A stretch of 64,000 bases of DNA. Source: Aspidiotus rigidus. Its lineage: Eukaryota > Arthropoda > Insecta > Hemiptera > Diaspididae. Position numbers and translations under genes: made by a program. Shown here piece by piece: positions 24,487 to 36,012 of the stretch (position 1 is the first letter of the stretch; each line of letters starts with the position of its first letter). The notes under the pieces are model-generated. The model saw nothing but the letters and a program-made list of their open reading frames with translations, was not told where the DNA came from and searched no databases. The stretch lies in assembly GCA_035079385.1 (NCBI GenBank), contig JAVHKY010000013.1:12336001-12400000 (forward strand), given 5' to 3'.

Positions 24487-25020
24487 TTATTGGTGAGAAT
24501 AATAAGACAGCCGTATGAGATGGGTGTGTGTGAGACTGGTGTAGCCGATTCTGAGACGGTCGCGTGTTAACAGATTTGACGAGTCCCATGGGATGGGAAT
24601 ATTTTTAATTTGGGATAGCTTGTTTGAGTGTGATTTGAGATTAGACCAATGAGTGAACCATGCTTGAGTGTTGAATTTGTTGATATGTATGGAGAGATCT
24701 GAGCCTGAGGGGAGAAATGAACGGTTGACTGATAGGTCGTGGGTTCCCAGTTTGACTGCATTGTCTGTATCTTCGTTTCCTGGGATACCCTTGTGACCAG
24801 GTACCCATATGAGGAATAATGTGATCGGGAGGGTGTAGAAGGTGGCAATGAGAGTGAGTGGGAGGAGTATGGTTAGATATGGCGGCAAGTGATGATAAGG
24901 AGTCGAAAATTACCAAGAATGGGTTGAGGGGAAGACGGGAGGGTAGGCTGGTGGGGATGTGTTCTAAACAGCTAAAGATTGCTTGTAATTCAGTGATGAC
25001 TGAGAACAACGTATCGATTA
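24487..25020 (-). mobile_element. RNase H relic of a LINE, antisense, cassette 1
   Basis: Minus-strand frames encode an RNase H domain broken by a frameshift. VITELQAI and FDSLSSL lie in one frame and WVPGHKGIPGNED in another, followed by RDRLRIGYTSLTHTHL. That is the order of Jockey/I-group ORF2 C-termini. A matching copy with its own mutations lies after the cassette 2 gene and a shortened one after cassette 3, so it was part of the ancestral cassette. Confidence 0.85.
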
Positions 25021-25063
25021 GCTAAAATGGACTTGAATAAAATTTGCTTATTTCCTTGAGCTA

Positions 25064-26017
25064 TCTTCTTCTAATATATAAAGCAGAAAGTTTGTCTGTC
25101 TGTCCGTCCTCCTGTCCGTTTATAACTCGAGAACTACTGGGCCGATCGCTTTCAAACTTTCAGGATATATTGTCCTCATCCCAGAGCAGCACATAGACTC
25201 ATAAAAATAAAAATTTGACGGGGAGGTGCTGAGTAATTTCGAAAAAGGGCGAAAACAATGACTTTTTTCAATATAAAAAAACGTGGTGGTGTAGCTTGCC
25301 ATCGAACGCGTTGTTCCAACGTTACCGTTCAAACGCGTTGAGGGGCGCAGTTATAAAAATTAAGTTATGGTGATAACTCGAGTTTTACTCATTTTTATGA
25401 AAAATTGAAGAGAACAAAAATTGTTGCCCCTTTAATTTCCTTTCGAATGAGCCCAATTCCAGATTTTTAGGAGGAAATTTTGGAACTATTGGTATTTTGA
25501 CTGATGCGTATTTAAGATCATTGTGTTTACAGAGAGAGAGAGAGAGCATTTAAACCGGTTGCTCTGGATGAATCTACAGAGACTATTCGAGTTTTACGTA
25601 TCCAATTTTCGATTTTGAAAGGAGACGTTTATGTAAAATAATTTCTTGAAAATTTGCTCTTCTTTTGTGACGAGTAACTATACATTAGGTAAATATCGTC
25701 GTCAGAGTTTGAAACTACCTAAGAAAAGGTACTGGGTTCGAGAAAGAATTAAGAATATTACATCCGGTTTCTCATATAGGAAACGACTGAGTTCGTCTCA
25801 TGCCTCTACACAGACTGATCTAATGCTTCCGGGATATGGCAGGCTTTTTACCTACTGTCCATCTATTTCCTTAATCATTGCGACGGTTCATGAATTAGTC
25901 CGTTTTTTGCTGCAATACAGCCCTTACCTGTCAACTCAGCTCTTACCGTTAAAATCGAAATATTTACAAAACACTGATATCTACTCAAAACACAGCTGGC
26001 GCGCTGCCAACCGCTAG
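25064..26017 (+). mobile_element. Non-autonomous Helitron, 954 bp
   Basis: The element starts TCTTCTTCTAATATATAAAG, followed by a TCTGTCTGTCCG stretch and a CTCGAGAACTACTGG word, typical of arthropod Helitron 5' ends. It ends in CTAG, preceded by a small hairpin TGGC-GCGCT-GCCA. It sits between A and T without target duplication. Cassette 2 has the uninterrupted site at 38561-38600, which proves the ends. No Rep/helicase is encoded. The open frame at 25646-26017 looks non-functional. Confidence 0.85.
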
Positions 26018-27450
26018 TATAATATATGATAGGAGGGGAATGATAAGAGGAAAACATCTATATGTTTATGAAACTAATTAATTAATTAATTGATTCATTC
26101 ATGCATTCATTTATTTATGTATTTAATAATTTATTTATTTGTTCATATTTTGTTCATTTATTTGTTTATTTAGTTTGATTCTTCGTTGCTTTCTTTATAT
26201 GATAGGAAGGCAAGTCTCCTATCATATATATCTCAAAGGTCAAAATTTTTACAGGGAACGTATTCTATGATTTCTTTTTTGAAAAATTAGACATCCGTCG
26301 TCCTTCGAGGTACATATATTTATGATAAGGAAGACTTGAAACAGTCGAGTTAACTCGTTACTCTCTTGAGTACAACCCTTTTTAATAACTTGAAACAGTT
26401 TTGTTCCCCACGTCATGAATACTAAGGAAGATACTTGAAAAACGAACCGTTTTCAATAAGAGAGAATCGAATCGCAGCAGAAGGGACGAAAGAAGAAAGT
26501 TTTATTCTGACGAAAATTGCCAAAAATGAAATAAATGCCGATATTGACGAAAATACCACAATTATGCCAGATCCGTTGGTTTCGAACACAAAGTTTAAAA
26601 TTCAGCGATTTTGGTGAAAATTCAATAGTTTTTGTTTAATATTATTTTTGAGTGCAGAATTGAAAAATTAAAAATTTTGACTGAAAAATTGCTAGGAGTT
26701 TGTATTAATGACGTTGATCCCCAGAGCTTGTTTATTTTGGTCAAAAATCACATAATGTTGGTCTAAAGAATAGTGCTGGTCGTAAATTTGTAGAAAACGT
26801 GTTTTTTTTTTCTTTTTTTTTTTCTTAAATGGCAAATATTTCCGGAAATTTTACTTTTGAAACCGAAAATGAATATTTTTAGTGTCAGAAATCCGGGCTC
26901 TGTATATGATGTGGAAGGAGATTTTGGAAAATTGGAGTTTTATCAATTCAGTTTCACACTACCCTAGAGATTGAATGTTGATAGTGCGTTTTTTTAATAG
27001 TGTTTTCCTCAATAGGCTAATAAATTTCATTACTGAAACAAATTTGACCCATAGAACAGGGTCCCTGCGTTGTTAAGGAAGCCTCAATTCTTTTTTAGGG
27101 ACATTTCGACTTCTAATCTTGTGACGTCACAATCTGGTGACGTCATAGGTCAGTTTTCGCCGGACGACGCACGAAAATCCGTCTCGGGTACGGATCCCTA
27201 CGAGGTGACCAGATTTTTAACTCGAGTTTTAACGGGGAACCTGATGTTCTATGGGGGGCTTTTTGAGAAATTTGCCGTGCGCCGTCCGCCGTCCAACAAA
27301 AACCTTGAAAAAATTTCGACTCTCGAGCTATTGGGGTTTAAACCTACACTGGAGAGCCCTACTAAAAGGGTAAATCAGAGAATTTATGTACGTTCATACA
27401 TTGATTTTTCAATATTATCATTTATTGCTACATTTTAACAGGGAACCTGT
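26018..27450. repeat. Noncoding repeat block, cassette 1 copy
   Basis: About 1.3 kb found again after the RNase H relic of cassette 2 (38575-39900) and in cassette 3 (about 49960-51420). Landmarks are GATAGGAAGGCAAGTC, AACAGGGAAC, GTGACGTCA words, and a GCCGTCCGCCGTCC stretch near the end. Words such as ACTTGGAA and TTTCGAC link it to the 45-bp array that follows and to the Helitrons further right. It is probably a degenerate non-autonomous transposon. The short frames it contains are not conserved between copies. Confidence 0.7.
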
Positions 27451-27513
27451 TTTATGGGGGGCTATTTGAGAAATCTGCCGTCCGCCGTCCGCCGTGCGCC
27501 GTCCAGCGAAAAA

Positions 27514-28015
27514 CTTAGAAAAATTGCGACCCTCGAGCCATATATAATAGGAGAGGGACTTAGAAAAATTTCGACTCTCGAACTATATATGATAGGAGGG
27601 GGACTTAGAAAAATTTCGACTCTCGAGCCATATGCGATAGGAGGGGGACTTAGAAAAATTTCGACTCTCGAGCTATAGATGATAGAAGGGGGACTTAGAA
27701 AAATTTCGATCCTCGAGCCATATATGATAGGAGAGGGACTTAGAAAAATTTTGACTCTCGAGCTATAGATGATAGAAGGAGGACTTAGAAAAATTTCGAT
27801 CCTCGAGCCATATATGATAGGAGAGGGACTTAGAAAAATTTCGACTCTCGAGCTATGTATGATAGGAGGGGGACTTGGAAAAATTTCGACCCTCGAGCCA
27901 TATAAGATAGGAGAAAGACTTAGAAAACTTTCGACTCTCGAGCTATATATGATAGAAGGGGGACTTGGAAAAATTTCGTCTCTCGAGCGAGAAAAATTTA
28001 GATTCTCAAACTATA
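27514..28015 (+). repeat. 45-bp minisatellite, ~11 units, in-frame 15-aa repeat
   Basis: Eleven units start at 27514, 27559, 27604, 27649, 27694, 27739, 27784, 27829, 27874, 27919 and 27964. Each begins CTTAGAAAAATTTCGA and contains CTCGAG and GATAGGAG. Because 45 is a multiple of three, parts read as a repeated peptide (LRKISTLE), but stops interrupt it. The last unit decays into 28015. Lone units occur upstream (about 27303) and in many other places in the window. Confidence 0.9.
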
Positions 28016-28164
28016 TTATGATAGGCTTATAGTAGGTCTAGGCCTTCTTTATACTATCTTTTTCTAGGTCTAGGCTTCCTTGAATTTTTAATACCAAATC
28101 CCATTCGACTCATAAAACAGGTTCCCTGCGTTCCTCGTTTAACTTCGTTAAAGGAAGCCGTCGT

Positions 28165-28640
28165 TTTTTTTCAATATGTTTTTATCGAAAAAACAACCAA
28201 GTATGAAAATATTTTTGAACTTTGAATATTTTCCAAGGTGTTTTTGTAAAAAAATCATCCAAATATGAAATTATGTACAGACTCAGAATATTTTCCAAGA
28301 TGTTTTGATTGAAAAGACGACCAAGTATGAAAATATTTTCAGACTTGGTTGTTTTCTCAATAAAAACATATTGGAAAATATTCGAAGTTCAAAAATATTT
28401 TCATACTTTGTTGTTTTTTCAATAAAAACATGAAAATATTCCAAGTCCAAAAATATTTTCACACTTGGATGGTTTTTTGGAAAAAACATCTTTGAAAATA
28501 TTTCAAGTCCAAAAATGTTTTCATACTTGGTTGATTTTTTGACAAAAACATCTTTGAAAATATTCCAAGTTCAAAAATATTTTCATACTTGGTTGTTTTT
28601 TCGATGAAAACATATTCGAAAATATTCTAAGGCTGAAATG
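28165..28640. repeat. Array of ~75-80 bp units that changes direction
   Basis: Units with GTATGAAAATATTTT and TTTTCCAAG run in one direction from 28165 to about 28345. They then run in the opposite direction (CCAAGT, AAAATATTTTCATACTTGG) to about 28640. The centre lies near 28345. The array can fold into a long imperfect hairpin. No coding content. Confidence 0.75.
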
Positions 28641-28774
28641 TACAAATAGACGACTACAAAACAAATGAACGAATAATTTGAATGACAACAAAAGGCAGGA
28701 AAATACAAAAACCCATGCTCACTCGCGGAATAATGAAAAAATTCTAAGTCCCGTCACTCCTCTGGTGCTGTCGC

Positions 28775-28990
28775 GATTGCCTCGTCACGGACAGACTATC
28801 CATCCCTACCTTATTACCTTATATACCAACACCGCGACACCTATTGGGCATACGTGCGAAGTATATTAGTCAATGCCGTGACACAGAAACAACCATTGCG
28901 GCATGCCAATTCATCGGTGTACAAAAGTGACGTAGACGGTGGTGGTGAGTCCAACAGATCGGTGACTTAAACGCGTGCATTATAAACAGA
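28775..28990 (+). promoter_or_regulatory. Detached distal 5' flank of BTB-Kelch cassette 2
   Basis: This matches the sequence upstream of cassette 3 (about 46330-46525) and cassette 1 (about 22255-22390). Shared phrases are CTATCC.TCCCTACCTTAT, CACCTATTGGG and CGAAGTATATTA. It breaks off at 28990, where two Helitrons begin, and the alignment resumes at 35856. It is therefore the far part of the cassette 2 promoter region, displaced by 6.9 kb. Confidence 0.75.
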
Positions 28991-31751
28991 CTAGCAAGAC
29001 GGTTTAATATTTTAGACATTTCATTTCTCCTTATTTTTTGGAATTAAAAAATGTATTTTTTTTATTTTATGATACTTGTGTCATCTAAATTTTCAAATAT
29101 TACTTCATATTGCCTATCACTCATAACAAAACAGAAGAAGTAAGGAATTGTCAATGAATAATTGACATAAGACAAAACAAATTTTTTATGGAGAACATGT
29201 GAATACAGGAATAATTTTTAATAACCTCGATAAATAATGTAGAAATTCCTATTCTGGAAAATAATGGAAAAAAAAAAAAATAATAAAAAATAACAGAAAT
29301 TCTGTAGATAACTTTTCTCTGGACCTGTATTCAAAATTTTTGCGCAAACTCTCCATCTTTTTCAGTCTTCTACATCTATCTCCTCTAATTATCCGTACCG
29401 TAATAATGGATTCTACGTGTCGTCTTCCTGCAATCTGCAAATGAATAGAAGAAAAAGGTTTCGATTCTAAGATTAGTTGATTCATTTTCTCATTTCGCTT
29501 TCACTTTTTCTTCTCAAGGTCCTTAATATATTCTTTCGGGTCCACTCACCTCCAGCTAACAGTTATTCTTGACGTCGAGTCCGTATTTTTGTAATTCACT
29601 ATTCTGTAAGTATTCTTCTGTCAGATCGTGATGACGTCAAGTCCTTCTCCAGTTTATAATCCAAGTTAACTACCTACCAATTTAAATTAAGTTTTAATTG
29701 GCAACCTTTTCTATAGGGGGGTTCTTGAAAATTGTGATGTCTTGTCATTTGCCAAGAACAATCGTTAAGGGTATGCTCTACCTTCAATGAAATGGTAACT
29801 TGGAATACCTCTCAGGAGACTAATATTGCACAGAATGCGATGAAACTTTGGAAATTTATTGTTTGAGGTTACAGAAATACCGCTAATTGGTTCTGAGCGC
29901 GTAATATCCATAATTATTTTTTACAATTTCCAATATACACTACTTGTAAACTAATTAGCGGTATTTCTGTAACCTTGAACAATAAAACTCCGAAGTTTCA
30001 TCGCATTCTGTGCAAAATTAGACTCTTGAGAGGTATTCCAAGTTACCATTTCATCGAAGGTAGAGCATACCCAGTTTTTTCAATTCCTCCTCCTGTCATA
30101 TAAATGTTGGAAATTAAAATTCCATATTCCTCTCTCATCATATATAGCTTGAAAATTAAAATTATCCCAAGATACCCTCTTGTCATAATTGTATAGCTCG
30201 ATGTACAAAATTTTTTCAATTTCAACTCATCTGGTGGTTCAATGTTTTCCAAGATCCTCTCCTGTCATACATAGCTCAATTCCCATAATGTTTCAAATGT
30301 TTTTAAATCTGACTCATTTGATAGAAAACATTTTTCCTAACCCCCGTCTATCATATACAGCTTAAAAGTCCTAATTTTTCCAATTTTTCCGATTCCCTCC
30401 AGCTTTAGTTAGCTCAATTTTAGAAAGTTTATCAAATCCAACCCGTTTTTTTGGGACTTTAATTTTGAATTCAATTCTCAATATTGAAATCAATCCATCC
30501 CATAGAAGAGGATCTGTGAATTCCTTGTTTAACTTTGTTTAACGCCATTGTTTTTCATTATAACTTTCAATTCAACTTTTTTGGTTGAATAATATAATCC
30601 TGATTAAAATCTTCATTATAATATTCATTTAGTCAACATCCCTGCGGTATCGCTCCCTCTATTTTTCCCGAATACACGTCTCTCACATTAGGTTTCAGCT
30701 TATAATTTCCAACCCCATCTCAAGAATAAAACACACCCACATATTCTTCATACTCCATCATTTACTTAATCATCAGAAACTTTTATTCGGATTTTGGTTG
30801 ACATCAGTTATCCTCAATACAATGAAACTGCTTGCACGCTTAAAAACTTCACTCTCTCACCTAAAATTATTACTGACTATATTTCAGAAGAATTACACAC
30901 TTGTAACTTAGAAATTTATGTCAATAGTCAATTTATAGGAGTTAAAAATTTAAAAACAAAAAGGGCAAAAATTTGAAAATCAACAAACCAATATAAAATT
31001 AAACTAAAAAATATAAAGTTTATAAAATAAAATTAAACAAAAGTCAAAAATAGTCGAAAAATTCCCAAGGTTAGGTAGTGGAGCAGCAATGGCTTCATAC
31101 AACTTATTCTCACTTGCACAATGCAAATAATGATAAATATTCATTGTAATATCGACACTATTAGGCCTATATATGCCGGCTGGATTATAAAATAGATTGA
31201 ACGATTCCCAAAATAATAAATCGAATTCCTTTAGAATGGATAAAGAGTAATTTGCTGAAATTGTTGACAAAGAGCATAGATTAGTAGTACCTATGAACAT
31301 CTATCATAGGTCAGGAATAATTTAATCGAGTAAAAGAAGTATAAACACGAACAGCAATAATCTTGAATCCAAAATGAAAAAACGAAGTGAAGACCTTCTA
31401 CAGATTAGTTTACAAATCACAACAGAAATGAATTCGAAAGCTATGATAAATTCGAAATTCGAATAATGTTCATCGACATTAATTTGTTACCTACTACTAC
31501 AACTACAATTTTAACAATAAAAATTCGTCTTCAATCTTTGACTATTTATCATACGTAGGATAAATAGTCAAAGTCTTCAATGTACGTATGTACACGTCAA
31601 CCATTTGTTTTCAAAATGTTCCGGCACTGATGAGAAAATGAGAAACACGGTCGCTAGTCGCTACACACCATCAGGCGGATCGAAAAAGCCAAAAAACAAT
31701 TCGTCGGCCGTTTAGTGATAAGTAGTGATAGCTTCGCTTTAGTAATATAGA
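28991..31751 (-). mobile_element. Helitron A, non-autonomous, 2.8 kb
   Basis: On the minus strand the element starts TCTATATTACTAAAGCGAAG at 31751 and ends ...CGTCTTGCTAG at 28991. These are Helitron ends, with T following the 3' CTAG. It is homologous to Helitron B next to it over about 2 kb at its 3' side and 150 bp at its 5' side, and it lacks about 1.7 kb present in B. The 3' hairpin seen in B is lost here. The interior has 45-55 bp spaced, decayed copies of the GATAGGAG/ACTTGG minisatellite word. No Rep/helicase domain is seen. Confidence 0.8.
29769..30072. repeat. Foldback element (304 bp) nested in Helitron A
   Basis: Arms of about 122 bp at 29769-29891 and 29950-30072 match at over 90% by eye and start GGGTATGCTCTACCTTC. 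Helitron B lacks it at the corresponding place (about 32640), so it inserted after A and B separated. It encodes no protein. Confidence 0.85.
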
Positions 31752-31761
31752 CTAGCAAGAC

Positions 31762-31780
31762 GGCACGCCTACGGCGTGCC
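31762..31780 (-). repeat. 3'-terminal hairpin of Helitron B
   Basis: A perfect 8-bp stem with a TAC/GTA loop lies six bases before the terminal CTAG. In Helitrons this hairpin marks the end of rolling-circle transfer. Confidence 0.85.
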
Positions 31781-33167
31781 TCTCACGTTGTCACATATTT
31801 TAGACATTTTTTGGAATTAAAAAATGTATATTTTTTATTTTTCAATACTTGTGTCATATAAATTTTCAAATATTTCTTCATATTGCCTATCACTTATTAC
31901 AAAACAGAAGTCAGAAATTGTCAATGAATTTCTGGCGATGCAAATTTCTTATGGAAAACAAATACGAATAATTTTTAATAACCTCGGTAAATAATGTAGA
32001 TATTTCTACTCCGAGGGGGGGGGGGGGGAAGTAGAAATTCTGTATTACTTTTCTGTGGACCTGTATTCAAAATTTTTCTGCAAACTCTCCTTCTTTTTCA
32101 GTCTTCTCAGAAGATTTTCACAATTGTAACATCGCTTCTTCAAAATTAACAGTTATAAGTTGTGAGGATTATACAATTTTGAACAGCCCATTGTTTTTCG
32201 GGACTGCCATCAAAATGTTTGGAACCACCCAAAATGGGCCCAGCGGTACGTTGAAATAGGCCCTGGACTCTTCTGCATCCAGCTCCTCTAATTATCCATA
32301 TCCTAATAATAGATTTTACGTGTCGTCCTCCTGTAAGCTAAGATTAGTTGAATCATTTTCCCTTTTCTCTTTCACTTTTTTTTTCGAGGTCCTCAATATA
32401 TTCTTCCACTCACCTCCAACTAACAGGTTATTCTTGACGTCGAGTCTTGATTTTTGTAATTCACTATTCTATTAGTATTCCTTTGTTAAATCGTGATCAC
32501 GTCAAGTTCTTCTTCAGTTTATAATGTAGTCATCTACCAATTTAAATTAAGGTTTAATTGGCGACCTTTTCTATTTGGATTGGAGGGGGGGGGGGGTTCT
32601 TGAAAATTTTGATATCTTGTCATGTGCCAAGAATAATTATTGAAATTTTTTCAATTCCTCCTCGTGTCATATAAATGTCGGAAGTTGTTCCATATTCCTT
32701 TCTCATTATAATTATTATATAGCTTAAAAATCAACATTTTCCCAAGATAACCTGTTGTCATAATTGTATAGCTCGATGTACAAAATTTTTTCAATTTCAA
32801 CTCGTCTGGTGGTTCAATGTTTCCCAAGATCCTCTCCTGTTATACATAGCTCGAGTCCCAATAATTGAACTGTTTTCAAATCTGACTCCTTTGATAGCAA
32901 AAATTTTTCCTAACCCTCCTCTATCATACTATCATATAAAGCTCAAAGGACTTGATTTTTCCAATTTTTCTGAGTCCCTCCTGCATTAGTTAGCTCAATT
33001 TTTCAATTTTAGAAATTTTATCAAACCCAACCCGTTTTTTTCGAGACTCTAATTTTGAATTCAATTCTCATTTCTCAATATCAAAATCAATCCATTTCAT
33101 ATAAGAGGATCTGTGAATTCCTTGTTTAACTTTGTTCATAACGCCATACTGTTTTTCATTACAACTT

Positions 33168-33684
33168 TCAATTCACCTTTTTAATTGAATACCTAATATA
33201 AATCTGATTAAAGGCTTCTTTACAATATTCATCTAGTCCGCGTCCTTGCAGAATGGCACCCTCCATTTTTTCTGAATACATCTCTCTCACATTAGGCCTA
33301 AGCTTATAATTTCCTACCCCATCTCTAAGAAACACACCCACGTATTCTTCATACTCCATCATTTATTTTATCGGCAGAAACTTTTATTTGGATTTTGGTT
33401 CTCATCAGTTATCCTCAATAATATGATCAAAATGCTCGCACGCCTAAAAACTTCATTCTCTCACCTAAAATCACCGACTCCACCTTGTACAAAAAACTGT
33501 TATTATTTCTGAATCCTACAAATAGCTTCTTATCACTCAGATGAAAAGAGCAACCAAACAACAAATTTGGAATCATTAAATGTAAGCCCATCCCTGGTCC
33601 TCCTAAAACAGAAATTCCCACCATGAAGAAATTATCTTCGCTCACTTCAGGGCTGGTCACCCCTGAATCATAAATTCTCATCAC
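33168..33684 (-). pseudogene. Two unrecognised reading frames inside Helitron B
   Basis: Two open pieces, 33684-33427 and 33362-33168, look more protein-like than the surrounding AT-rich sequence (for example SPEVSEDNFFMVG and MMEYEEYVGVFL). Both are read on the Helitron's own strand. Helitron A carries the second piece in damaged form (about 30770-30580) with a premature stop. I recognise no family. They could be part of a captured host gene or the decayed interior of the Helitron. Confidence 0.35.
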
Positions 33685-34679
33685 CTCCTAGATCTCCATG
33701 CTTCACTGTCATGTATAAATCTTGTTACGTTATTAGGGACATAATTAATGTGACAATCTATCACCTCTTTTCATGTCCTGCTCTCCAAAATTGACATACT
33801 TCCTACAGGGTGACATAAGTCATATCCTCTACCCTATGTAATTAATTACGCGAAACAGTTTCCAACTCTTTCAACTACCGGCGTTACTGAATTACTCCAA
33901 CTTGTACATATTTGTTCTTTTTCTCCCGATTAAAAACTCAAGTCCCTCCAAGTGGCTCTACTCCTTCCAATTTTTTTCCCTAGCCTCATATCGTCGCTCT
34001 TTTTTTCACACTCCATTTCAGTTGTTCTTATTTTTAACGCTCGTGGGCAGCCTAAGTTTTACCTACTTCTTATGAATCCCTCCCGTAATTATATAATGTA
34101 GTTGTTTCTGAGGCTCCAACCGATAAGAAATACTCAATAGAAAATAATTTTTCTTCAACTATATGTTCCTGTTGGTGGCAAAAAATATAATACTTAGTTC
34201 TTTACATGCTATTGCCTGATTTAATTCCTGCATTGGTTTATTCAAATTTCTTCTCTGACTTCATGTGTTTGCTTTAGAGCTTTCGCGCTGTTTCTTTTTT
34301 ATTTCCCTTGTTTTTTTACTTTTGGATCGGATTGTTTTATTTACAAAATTCGCCAGCAACTGACCATCTGTTCACTTTTGCAAATTTAGTCCTTCATAAG
34401 ACAATTTGCTTAGTAAACAAAAAATTTTTCCCCAACAGTTTTACATACTTAGATAAGTGACTTAAGAATTGTAGCAAACAATAGTAAAATCCCTCCATAA
34501 AGGTGATGAAAAAAAAAAAAAAAACAATCAGGAAAAGATAGCGTATCACACTCCCTTGCAACAAAATAAGAAATTTGTCACCCTATTGAGTAACAATGAG
34601 TATTGTCCTCTCAAAGATTGAGAATCAAGTAGAAGTATCGAGAATCAATTTGTTTTTTACTTCTACGGTTGTCCATTGT

Positions 34680-34819
34680 GAAGAAGTATACTCACAAAGA
34701 GTAAAAAAGCAAGTCCTTTCTATACCTCGAGGATGACTGTTTAGCCGAAAGCGCTCGGTAGTGTGATTATATTGCGGTTTTTGTACTTGCTTTTTTACTC
34801 TTTGTGAGTATACTTCTTC
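34680..34819. repeat. Foldback with perfect 34-bp arms, in Helitron B
   Basis: Arms at 34680-34713 and 34786-34819 are perfect inverted copies starting GAAGAAGTATACTCAC, around a 72-bp loop. They lie in the part of Helitron B missing from Helitron A. No target duplication was defined. Confidence 0.75.
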
Positions 34820-35855
34820 ATATAAGTATCCAGGTTTGTCTCTTGTTAGGTTTCCGTAGATAGAAAACTTTGTGAAATGAACTATGTAGGTACTTGTTAG
34901 AGGGAAATTTTCTCTCGGTCAAGTTTCTATAATCACAGCAGGAAGACAGATAATGCTTATTTTATTGCGGGCAAATATCTGCTACAAATTCCACCATGGG
35001 CTTGGTCAAATTTCCTATTTCATTTACAAGTAAGATGTTTGACAAACACCGATCACAGCAGTTGGTGCTTTGCATATATTTGTGGCTTGAGATAAATCTG
35101 TTTCCTCAGAAAATCTTACTTTTTTGCGCTTTAAAATGAGGAATGAGGTTGAAATAGTTATGTTCCATTTTCAATACAGAAGAAAAAATCAAATAGGTTT
35201 GTACAACTGCCATCAGATAGAACATCAATGGCTTCACACAACTCATTCTCACTTGCACAGTGCTAATAATGATTAACACTCATGGACACTTCTATGTGCT
35301 TGGCTTAGAAAACAGATTGTACAATCCCTAAATATAACTATAGGCATAATTACTTGAGATAATAAATCAAACTCCTTTAGATTACACTCTCTGGATAAAA
35401 ATAATTTTACTCTCAAGGATCTCCAGATAATTGATGAAAAGTCTCGGGATAGAAGTATTATCCACGCACGGATCTGAGGATAATTAATAAGTAAAAACTC
35501 ACAGGATAACACACTTCAAATACCTAACAATTTTCTCCGGATAACTTCGTCTAAGTACATTAAATTGTCCAGATATTCACTACAAAGGAAAACAGCATTG
35601 ACAGCACAAAGGAAATCAACTCGATTCTCAAAAAATAGTATTCAACGTAAAATGTCATAATTATTATTCGCTTTAATAATATAGATTGTACTACCTACGC
35701 ACCTACGACATAAATAATTTTTGAAAGTAGTCGGCAACCATTTCCACAATGTTCCGGCATTGAGAAAATGAGAAACAGGCGGATTGAAAAAGCCAAAAAA
35801 TAATTCGTCAGCCGTTTAGTGATAAGTAGTGATAGCTTCGCTTTAGTAATATAGA

Positions 35856-36012
35856 TAACACAATCCATGCGGTTTCACCTCTCAGTTTGTGTTCTCACTG
35901 TTCGCCTGGTACAATTATTTCTGCAGTATAGCTTTTATACTCCAAAATTAAAACTATCCCTTCAGATCAAGACCGACAGTGATATTCTTTCTTGTCCTGC
36001 AATAACGTAAGA
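35856..36012 (+). promoter_or_regulatory. Proximal promoter of BTB-Kelch gene, cassette 2
   Basis: Alignment with cassettes 1 and 3 resumes exactly after the Helitron end. A TATA-like TTTTATAC at 35933-35940 and an initiator-like TTCAGATC (A at 35964) are kept at the same spacing as in cassette 1. The core promoter survives; only sequence more than about 75 bp upstream of the TATA-like word was pushed away. Confidence 0.5.

Larger units (their letters stand above)
31752..35855 (-). mobile_element. Helitron B, 4.1 kb, head-to-tail with Helitron A
   Basis: The minus-strand 5' end TCTATATTACTAAAGCG is at 35855. The 3' end is CTAG at 31755-31752, preceded by a perfect 8-bp hairpin (31762-31780, arms GGCACGCC and GGCGTGCC, 3-nt loop). 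This is textbook Helitron structure. The 3' CTAG of B is directly followed by the 5' TC of A. The right flank begins TAACAC and continues the cassette 2 promoter. A second 5'-like end (TCTATATTATTAAAGCG, at 35685) lies inside, hinting at a nested older copy. No Rep/helicase was recognised. Confidence 0.85.

Noticed and set aside
24487..25009. Host RNase H gene next to BTB-Kelch
   Set aside because: The two halves are in different frames, and the same break is repeated in cassette 2. The order fits LINE ORF2.
27514..28015. CRISPR-like array
   Set aside because: The units are directly adjacent with no unique spacers, and the organism is a eukaryote. It is a minisatellite.
27454..28032. Repeat-containing protein with 15-residue repeats
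   Set aside because: The frame is interrupted by stops within the array, has no flanking domain, and follows only from the 45-bp period.
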